Of a DNA stretch of 13,706 bases, positions 7,455 to 13,706 are shown in pieces. The position numbers were made by a program, and so were the translations under genes. Numbering within the stretch: the first letter of the stretch is position 1; each line of letters begins with the position of its first letter. The stretch comes from JAHEYG01 sp044229775 (GTDB lineage Bacteria > Bacteroidota > Bacteroidia > B-17B0 > Aurantibacillaceae). The DNA is taken from NCBI GenBank assembly GCA_044229775.1, contig JBGASH010000073.1, forward strand, positions 1-13,706, in the 5' to 3' direction. Below the pieces are notes generated by a model, which made no database searches, had not been told where the DNA came from, and saw nothing but the letters and a program-made list of their open reading frames with translations.

Positions 7455-7793
7455 ATGGAAAGCGTAAGACAGCAAAAAGTAGCAAAATTATTACAAAAGG
7501 AACTGGCCGAAATATTCAGGAGCGAAGCGCGTAATCTTTTTGGAGGCGCTTTTATTACCGTTACCGTTCTAAGAATTAGTCCTGACCTGGGCCTGGCAAA
7601 AGTTTACCTGAGTATTATGGCCACTAAAGACCGTCCCGCCATCTTTAAACTTATTGAGGATCAAAATCACATTATACGCAAACGCCTGGGAGCTATCATT
7701 GGGAAGCAACTACGCATTGTGCCGGTTTTACAGTTTTATATCGACGATTCTTTAGACTACGCGATGAAAATTGAAGGGTTGCTTAAGAAGTAA
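7455..7793 (+). CDS. rbfA: 30S ribosome-binding factor A
   Basis: RbfA is a small KH-type protein that binds 30S precursors and assists 16S rRNA 5'-end maturation and cold adaptation. The 112-residue length is typical. The N-terminus MESVRQQKVAKLLQKELAEIF, the central ITVTVLRISPDLGLAKVYLS strand-turn-strand and the C-terminal LRIVPVLQFYIDDSLDYAMKIEGLL are recognisable family features. The ATG at 7455 is the first in frame and matches the family N-terminus. A permease gene follows 33 bp downstream on the same strand, an arrangement common in Bacteroidota. Confidence 0.95.
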   Translation: MESVRQQKVAKLLQKELAEIFRSEARNLFGGAFITVTVLRISPDLGLAKVYLSIMATKDRPAIFKLIEDQNHIIRKRLGAIIGKQLRIVPVLQFYIDDSLDYAMKIEGLLKK

Positions 7794-7826
7794 GTCCAGA
7801 TAATATAGAATTTTGAACCTTAAACT

Positions 7827-9050
7827 TTGAATCTATCTTTATTCATAGCCAAACGTTACCTCGTTTCAAAAAAATCGAATAATGCTATCAATATTATTAG
7901 TTGGATAAGTATAGTTGCGATCGCGTTTACTACAGCCGCGCTCGTTGTTATACTATCGGCCATGAACGGTTTAACAGGAGTGGTAGCCAATCTTTACAAC
8001 GCCATTGAACCAGATATTCATATTACACCTGCAAGCGGAAAATTCTTTAAGGCTGATGATGCCCTTATTCAAAAAATACGATCCGTAAATGGTGTTAAAC
8101 TTATTTCGCAAAGCATTTCTGATATAGCCCTTATAAAGAACGACGACAAACAAGCTATTGTTACTATTAAGGGCGTTGACGACAATTTTAAACTCATTAC
8201 CCATTTTGACTCTGTAATTAAAGAGGGTGAATTTATTTTAAAAGCAAAGAACAATTATTACGGTGTTTTTGGAAGAGGTGTTGCCAACCAATTACAAATT
8301 AACGTTCGCGACATTGTTTCATCAATCAGTATTTACAGTCCTAAAAGGGGTGTTGAAGAAAGTTTAGACCCCGAAGCCAATTTTAATCAGGAATATTTTT
8401 TTCCATCTGGAACTTTTTCGCTGAACGATGATTTCGATTTTAAATATGTGTTGGTGGATATTGGTTTGGCACGTAAGCTGTTTGATAGTGGCGACGAGAT
8501 CTCGTCGATCGAAATTGGTTTACAAAAAGGTGCCGATCTGAACGAGGTTCAAAGCGGTATTCAACGTATTTTGGGAGAAAGTTTTGTGGTAAAGAACCGT
8601 TTTCAACTAAACGACGTGCTTTTTAAAACACTGGAGTCGGAAAAACTATGGACTTTTATCATTCTCGCTTTCATTTTAATTATTGCCACCTTTAATATCA
8701 TAGGGGCATTAACCATGCTCATAATTGAAAAGAAAAAAGATATAAAAACCTTGTACTGCCTTGGTGCCAACAATAATTTTATAAGGAACATCTTTATGGG
8801 CGAGGGATTTCTGATCACATTTATTGGAGCCAGTATAGGACTTACCATGGGCTTAATCATTTGCTGGTCGCAGATCAAGTTTCATTACGTAACCTTCGAC
8901 GACCAGTATGTTATACCGTACTACCCTATCGATTTGCAGGTTAAAGATTTTGTTTGGATCATTTGTCTTATAATGATGATCGGTTTTTTTGCCGCCCTTT
9001 ATCCGGTTAGGGTTTTTACACGAAATGATTTTGTGCATGGCAATGATTAA
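7827..9050 (+). CDS. LolC/LolE/FtsX-type ABC transporter permease
   Basis: This 407-residue inner-membrane permease belongs to the MacB_PCD-FtsX family, related to the lipoprotein-release permeases LolC/LolE. The start is TTG at 7827-7829: it gives the family-typical N-terminus MNLSLFIAKRYLVSKKSNNA, and no in-frame ATG lies close by. TM1 is at 21-47 and is followed by a large periplasmic domain (about 48-272). TM2 (275-300), TM3 (325-347) and TM4 (373-393) form the FtsX domain, with the cytoplasmic EKKKDIKTLYCLGA coupling segment between TM2 and TM3. No ATPase gene is adjacent, so it would use a LolD-like ATPase encoded elsewhere. It is probably co-transcribed with rbfA (33 bp apart). Confidence 0.88.
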   Translation: MNLSLFIAKRYLVSKKSNNAINIISWISIVAIAFTTAALVVILSAMNGLTGVVANLYNAIEPDIHITPASGKFFKADDALIQKIRSVNGVKLISQSISDIALIKNDDKQAIVTIKGVDDNFKLITHFDSVIKEGEFILKAKNNYYGVFGRGVANQLQINVRDIVSSISIYSPKRGVEESLDPEANFNQEYFFPSGTFSLNDDFDFKYVLVDIGLARKLFDSGDEISSIEIGLQKGADLNEVQSGIQRILGESFVVKNRFQLNDVLFKTLESEKLWTFIILAFILIIATFNIIGALTMLIIEKKKDIKTLYCLGANNNFIRNIFMGEGFLITFIGASIGLTMGLIICWSQIKFHYVTFDDQYVIPYYPIDLQVKDFVWIICLIMMIGFFAALYPVRVFTRNDFVHGND

Positions 9051-9061
9051 CGAATCTCTAT

Positions 9062-9091
9062 TTGATTTTTAGGTTTATTTTTCTAAATTTA
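9062..9091 (+). promoter_or_regulatory. Possible promoter of the PKD lipoprotein gene (near-leaderless)
   Basis: TTG (9062-9064), a 19-bp spacer and TAAATTTA (9084-9091) match the Bacteroidota pattern except for the final base. The -7 box ends only 4 bp before the ATG at 9096, so the transcript would start at or next to the start codon. Confidence 0.35.
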
Positions 9092-9095
9092 CTCT

Positions 9096-9389
9096 ATGAA
9101 AAGCTTACTGGCAATACTCTTAGTTTTAGGGTTAACATCTTGTTCTAAAAAACCTACTGCCGATTTTTCATGGGACCCTATACAACCTAAGATAGGTCAA
9201 GTAGTGGTATTCACCAACAATTCCAGTAACGCTAAGTCTTATAATTGGGATTTTGGGAATTCCAATACCTCAAAAGATAAAAGTCCGGAGCAGGTTTATA
9301 ATGTTGTTGGAAATTATGTAATAACCCTTACTTCTTACAACGGCATGAAAACAAATTCCAAAACCGCAACCCTTACGGTTGTGCCGTAG
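9096..9389 (+). CDS. Small PKD-domain lipoprotein
   Basis: This is a 97-residue predicted lipoprotein. The signal sequence MKSLLAILLVLGLTSC ends in the lipobox LTSC with the lipidated Cys16. The mature part is a single PKD domain: ADFSW at its start, the diagnostic YNWDFGNSN (about 48-56), the PEQVYNVVGNYVITLT motif and a final strand TATLTVVP. PKD domains are Ig-like beta-sandwiches used for protein or glycan contacts on the cell surface. There is no enzymatic domain, so the role is unknown. Its stop is 1 bp from the stop of the convergent metalloprotease-like gene, and it lies 45 bp after the permease gene. Confidence 0.85.
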   Translation: MKSLLAILLVLGLTSCSKKPTADFSWDPIQPKIGQVVVFTNNSSNAKSYNWDFGNSNTSKDKSPEQVYNVVGNYVITLTSYNGMKTNSKTATLTVVP

Positions 9390-9390
9390 A

Positions 9391-10726
9391 TCATTTCTTT
9401 TTTAAAGCGTGTTCGTATTCTACTTCCTTAGAATTACCTATCAAACTATTTTCAGCCAGCATCAAAATTCCACCACCGCTGCCTTTTACAAATTTGCCAT
9501 TCGCTTTTCGTTTTCCCAATGAAATGGCCACTTTGGCGTTTGAAATTACAGCATTAGGTGTGATTTCCAAAATACCCTGATGTTCGCAAAGTTCTGTTTC
9601 CGTTTTAATAACTTTAGGCTTTTTGTTCTTGCCCCAAACCTCAATTCCGCCCCACGAACTGCAATTACTTTTTATGGTTGCGGCTTGTAAACGCATTTTT
9701 GCCCCTTCCTCAATTATTATTTTTGCGCCAGAAGCCATGAATAAATTACATTTCACAACAAAAGTACTTCCTTTCTTCACAACGATATCGCCCCTAACCG
9801 CTTTTGGTTCGGCCCATGTTTCGTTTTTATCAATGATGATGGTTTTACTCTTATCATAAGTACAATATTGCGTATATCTTGCCCTGTCACCAAAGATCCC
9901 ATTCTTGCGCCATCTTCCAATTTGTAATGGCGACAAATACATGCGACATTGGTTGTATCCCAAAATATTATTCCCTATAACATCCTTTTTGCAAGGGATC
10001 CATCCCCATCGGTTGGGATCGGTACTATTCTCCACCACGCAATCCGGAATTTCGGCCAAGTCGGTATGAAATAAATAACCGGCCGAATGTCCCATCTCGT
10101 GAACATACAGATCCAAAACGCCCAGAAAAATAACGGGGTTAACCACATTCATGTAAACATAAGCAGGCAAACCATAAGTTCCGTGTCCGCCATTGCCCAC
10201 GGCGGCTTCCGAAATAAAAAACACATTGATAATAGAATCACCACCAATATTGTATTTATTATAAATATCCAGTTCGTTGTAGCAACCTGGCATAAAGGCT
10301 GAATCGCTAACATGAACATAATACCCGCACAATTTTAATCTGATCTTGGCATTAGTAATAAGTGGTGGGTTAGAGGGATGCTTTAACATGGCGAATATTA
10401 AGATTGGAAAAACGGTAATTAAAATCATCCGTCAGTATCATGGCATCCTTAATTGTAACACTGTCGTAAGGACCAACCCCATTTTTTCGTTTAAAGAAAT
10501 GGTAATTGACCCTGTAAAAAATAGTATCCGACCATTCGTCGGGAATAAGATCTTTATCGCCAACATCTTTACATTTAAATTGCACGGGAAAAGTTCTTGA
10601 TGCAATGCTCACTAGTTTAGGATCCATGTTAATCACAACATCCATGTTGCCATGCGTCGAAAAAATATCCTGTGCAAAACCGGAACCAGAAAAGAGAATT
10701 AATAAAAAAGAAAAGAGTGATCTCAT
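9391..10726 (-). pseudogene. Secreted zinc-metalloprotease-like protein, frameshifted
   Basis: Two overlapping frames make one protein of about 440 residues. The first frame (10726 to 10370) starts MRSLFSFLLILFSGSGFAQ, a clear signal peptide, and ends at a stop just after NIRHVK. The second frame continues from about 10380 (HPSNPPLITNAKIRLK) to the stop at 9391. The junction near 10375-10385 needs a +1 shift: one extra base, or two missing. The second part carries HEMGHSAGYLFHTD (coding near 10060-10101), a zinc-protease HExxH with HxxG downstream. It also has NNILGYNQCRMYLSPLQIGRWR, like the Met-turn region of Bacteroidota M43-type/pappalysin-like proteins, and then a repetitive beta-rich C-terminus (IVVKKGSTFVVKCNLFMASG). 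Relatives usually continue further, and no T9SS sorting domain is visible. The lesion could be real or a sequencing error. Confidence 0.72.
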
Positions 10727-10773
10727 AGAACTTAAAATTACGAAATATTGCGGTAGCCTAACGTTAAATTATT

Positions 10774-13021
10774 TTACTTGATCTTGTAGCGTAATCCCGC
10801 ATAAAGCATACGGCCGTAAATTGACCCCCATACCATACTGGCATCAAAATATTTATTAAATGGCGCGTCGCTTGCAACAATAGGGCTATTTTGTTTGTAA
10901 TTCAACAAATTTTCTACTCCAACATATACATTAAAGTGGGCATTTTTTATTTTGCACAAGTAGGTGATCTGTCCCAACTGATTAAAAAATCCAGGTGAAT
11001 AATTTCCTCTTTGATATTCGGTAGGATTAGTGTAAGTATCAGGCAAGCGTTTGCTGCCATTGTATTGGGTAGTAAAATCAAATTGCCAGTGCCCGTTGCG
11101 CGTTTCGTAACTGAAATTTATAAAGGCCCTATGCATGGATACCATTGGCTTTGGCAGGCCCTAACAGCTACTTTAGTGTCTACATACCGATAAGCAGTTT
11201 TTATAAAAAATCGTTTTCATAGGTTCACAATTAAATTCAAATTGAGCTGTATTAGAATACGACGGGCCCTTTAAATTATAAATAAACACCTGCTGTGTAT
11301 TGTTATCCATATCCACCACCACCTGACTAACAAAATCTGTACGGTAAGCATCAATAGTAACATAAGCGTCGCGATAATTGATCTTGAATTTTTGTGTAAA
11401 ATTCAATCCGTAATTCCAGCCAACTTCTGGCTTCAAACATCCAAAGACATACTTAGATCAGTGGTTTCTACAAACCATTGACGCGATGAGTACGATTAAA
11501 GGTAAGCGTTATCAGCATAAAAATATTGTTGCTACCGTGCGGCTCCACCACCGCTTAAACGGAAAACCGTGGTATTATTATTTAAACCATAACGCATGTG
11601 CAAACGTGGTGTGTAGAACCAACCGTAGTAATTATGATAATCGGCCCCTAATTCCACCCACACTATATTAAATTTATCCTTAGTATTATGCGCCATTTCT
11701 AAAAAAGGCACCGTTTACCTGTTCCTCGCGATTAAACTTAAAATAGTTAAACGTTTCATTCTTTTTTATCATCCATAAAACTACCACCGATCTTATACGT
11801 ATTATCTGTTGTACCTAATATCCCCTGAAAAATATAATTGGCATAAAAGGTTTTTTGCAAGCCGGTATATTTATTATTTCCATAAAAATTATTTTGATCG
11901 TGATTCAAATATGATAGTTGCAACCCCATGCTTGTTCCTGGCTTCTTTTTAAATATAAATCCGGTTTTACTGTATAACTCCCATTTCTCATTATTTATCC
12001 CTAATTGATATAAAGGCACCGTATCACTCAAATGATGATGCATTAAATCTTTGAATTGTCCGCCAATTCTCTCATCCTTCAAATAACCGCCTCCAAACTG
12101 CGCTTCCAAACCTTTTAGTGCTAATTGTGTATTTATTCGAAATTATACTGTTTACCTAATTTGAATATCAGCGAAACCATCATGGTTATGATCTTCGGCC
12201 AGCGGATTAAAACTTACATGCGACAATAAACCTAATTGAAAAATCCTTTCTTTATGGATTTGTAACTAAATTATACTCGTTCCGCGCGTTTTGATTCGCG
12301 TACATATTAAAATGCAAACGATCTGATCTCTCGGGATTTTGTAATTCGGTATTTATTTGTCCGGTAAAACTTTCGTAACCATTGATCACTGAGCCAGCAC
12401 CTTTACCTAATTGAATAGACTGGATCCATGTACCGGGAATAAACGTTAAACCGTAACTATTTGCTAATCCTCGCATGTATGGCATATTCTCTTTTGTTAT
12501 CTGTACGTATTGTCCCGACAAACCTAGTATTTGAATTTGCTTTGTTCCACTTACCGCATCAGCAAAATTCACGTCAATGCTTGGGTTGGTCTCAAAACTC
12601 GGATAAATTACAACACGCCGCTTTCATTAAAGAACGATCGGTGAGTGTTTCTATTTTCATTGGATTAAGATAGGAAACTTCGGTACCGCTGGTATAATAC
12701 ACCACCTCTACCTCGTTAAGATCAACACCGTGTTTTGAAACAAATAATAAAAATTTAGTTGCGTTCTTCACAACAAGCGTATCACTTTATAACCCGTTGC
12801 CCTAACAACCAACTTATTGATCTCTTTTTGAAATCGGAAGTTCAAAATTACCATCGCCATCCGTTGTTGCAGCCAACGAAGAATTGGCCATACCAATATT
12901 ACCTCTAAAATACAGTAGTGTCAGATTTTTTTGTGATCTCCACTACCTTTCCTTTTACCTGCGCCCCGGAGGCATAAACTATAAGCGTGAATAATATTGC
13001 GTATAAATATTTCAATTGCAT
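10774..13021 (-). pseudogene. TonB-dependent receptor of a metal-handling cluster, multiply frameshifted
   Basis: Read piecewise in three frames, the minus strand encodes a near full-length receptor of about 749 codons. The ATG at 13019-13021 opens a signal peptide (MQLKYLYAILFTLIVYASGA). A CarboxypepD_reg-like domain follows (GNIGMANSSLAATTDGDGNF, near 12900-12840). The plug starts around 12600 (KAACCNLSE, then FETNPSIDVNFADAVSG, then IQSIQLGKGAGSVINGYES). The barrel runs on (HNHDGFADIQ; LEAQFGGGYLKDERIGG; KPEVGWNYGLNFTQKFK) to the terminal GLRYKIK. I count about 12 or 13 frame changes, near 12930, 12823, 12784, 12594, 12253, 12153, 12143, 11757, 11704, 11530, 11450, 11200 and 11158, many in short homopolymers. 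Motifs between lesions are well preserved. In relatives this receptor type sits beside HMA-domain proteins and is linked to copper or other heavy metals. As written, no functional protein is made. Confidence 0.85.
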
Positions 13022-13059
13022 ACCTCTAAAAAAATTAAGCTGTAATGATATAATCCCTC

Positions 13060-13422
13060 TTACTTTTTTTTAGGGTCTTCGCATTTTCCATTGCGATACT
13101 GGCAACATTTTGGCAGCTTTTCATGTCCCGCATCGCTGGCTTTAAGATCCCCTGCATCGTGTCCGCTTGCCGCGATGGCTTTTTGGATAGCGGGCAAATT
13201 TACTTTATCGGGCCTGTAAGTTACCGTTATATCCTGGGTTTTTTCGTCCCACACAGCCAACTTAACCCCTTTGATATCGGCCGCGTTCTCAATACGCTTT
13301 TTGCATTCTTCGCAATTTCCATTCACGGTAAAAGTGGCCATTTTGATAGTAGCCGGTTGAGGTGCTTGCGAAAATAAATTTATACTGAAACACATCAGTA
13401 TCATTGAAATGAATGTTTTCAT
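13060..13422 (-). CDS. Periplasmic heavy-metal-associated (HMA) domain protein
   Basis: This 120-residue exported metal-binding protein starts at the ATG at 13420-13422 (MKTFISMILMCFSINLFSQ, signal peptide). An upstream in-frame TTG would only add a non-signal extension. The HMA fold covers about 25-95 with the metal site GNC37EEC40KKRIE; the usual Met/Gly-x-CxxC loop here reads NGNCEEC. It ends with a Cys/His-rich tail: H100, C106-C107 (LPKCCQYR) and C114. HMA proteins bind Cu(I), Zn(II) or related ions. It is 38 bp upstream of the TonB receptor pseudogene and 49 bp downstream of the Cys-rich gene, all on one strand, so it likely served as the periplasmic partner of that receptor. The reading frame is undamaged. 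Confidence 0.88.
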   Translation of the reverse strand: MKTFISMILMCFSINLFSQAPQPATIKMATFTVNGNCEECKKRIENAADIKGVKLAVWDEKTQDITVTYRPDKVNLPAIQKAIAASGHDAGDLKASDAGHEKLPKCCQYRNGKCEDPKKK

Positions 13423-13471
13423 GATTTTAAAATTAATGATTAATAACAAAGCTATACTCTATTATCAATTA

Positions 13472-13706
13472 TCAGATCCTGAAAACGCAAGTAGAAATTA
13501 TATCGGAAGTTAGTTCGGATATGGGAATATCCGGTTTTATTTCGCGGAAAGAATTATTGCAACAAATCTTTATCTCTCTTGTATCAAAAAATTTAAAATC
13601 ATTTATTATAAGTAATTCTTTTACGAAATCAACTTTCAATCGTGAAGTGGATAAAAAATCGGCCTTAAAAGAAACATGCCTGGTTACATTACTACAACAA
13701 CCATCC
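13472..13706 (-). CDS. Cys-rich small exported protein, HYC_CC_PP-like (5' partial)
   Basis: A minus-strand frame is open from the window edge (first full codon 13703-13705) to a TGA at 13472-13474, giving 77 residues with no start inside the window. It begins DGCCSNVTRHVSFKADFL, followed by an ELLIINDFKFF segment, a second Cys pair KICCNNSF and a C-terminal STCVFRI. The GCC...K.DF pattern and the position upstream of an HMA protein and a TonB receptor resemble the HYC_CC_PP family of small Bacteroidota proteins found in metal clusters. The expected HYC motif would lie outside the window, and no PP motif is seen, so the family assignment is tentative. It is probably the first visible gene of the operon. 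Confidence 0.55.
   Translation of the reverse strand, partial: DGCCSNVTRHVSFKADFLSTSRLKVDFVKELLIINDFKFFDTREIKICCNNSFREIKPDIPISELTSDIISTCVFRI

Noticed and set aside
9391..10428. A separate gene beginning at the ATG at 10428
   Set aside because: Its first ~17 residues are the shifted reading of the upstream frame, whose own protein stops right there. One frameshifted gene explains both frames and supplies the signal peptide.
10733..10746. A third ArsR-like site (AAAATTACGA) upstream of the protease gene
   Set aside because: Only one half-site is present; there is no ATCG arm on the other side.
10774..13021. Several independent small genes, or programmed frameshifting, in the receptor region
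   Set aside because: The pieces align in order to a single TonB-dependent receptor, and a dozen shifts with no slippery-site and structure pattern cannot be programmed.

Overview
The window looks like a chromosomal segment of a Bacteroidota (Flavobacteriia/Sphingobacteriia-like) bacterium. It is moderately AT-rich and carries TonB-dependent receptors, a PKD lipoprotein and a secreted metalloprotease. It has promoter-like TTG-N19/20-TAnnTTTG sequences rather than E. coli -35/-10 boxes. Adenine/thymine-rich leaders without strong Shine-Dalgarno sequences precede most genes. No RNA genes, insertion sequences, CRISPR arrays or integrase genes were seen.

Layout, left to right. (1) 1-2108, plus strand: the 3' part of a TonB-dependent outer membrane receptor whose start lies outside the window. 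(2) 2112-4010, minus strand: a compact arsenic-response operon in the order arsR, arsI/cadI-type dioxygenase, class I methyltransferase, thioredoxin-type arsenate reductase arsC. It has two nearly identical 16-bp ArsR-type operators, one over the arsR promoter and one between arsR and arsI. No arsenite efflux gene is present. (3) 4107-4583, minus strand: a LuxR/NarL-type response regulator with an in-frame hole in its receiver domain that removes the phosphoacceptor aspartate. A textbook Bacteroidota promoter precedes it. (4) 4664-7285, minus strand: an ABC exporter (MsbA-like half transporter) and an abutting methyltransferase with a CxxC...CxxC N-terminal module, evidently one transcription unit. 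(5) 7455-9389, plus strand: rbfA, a LolC/LolE/FtsX-type permease starting with TTG, and a small PKD-domain lipoprotein. (6) 9391-10726, minus strand: a secreted zinc-metalloprotease-like gene broken by one frameshift. (7) 10774-13706, minus strand: a metal-handling cluster with a small Cys-rich exported protein (partial, window edge), a periplasmic HMA-domain protein, and a full-length TonB-dependent receptor gene shattered by about a dozen single- or double-base indels.

The arsenic operon makes sense as arsenate reduction plus cleavage of C-As bonds under ArsR control, but export must come from elsewhere. The right-hand cluster would normally pair outer-membrane metal uptake with periplasmic metal binding. 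Here the transporter reads as a pseudogene while its two small partners are intact. The unusual points are the double operator, the receiver-less regulator, the missing arsenite exporter, and the concentration of frameshifts in the last 4 kb.
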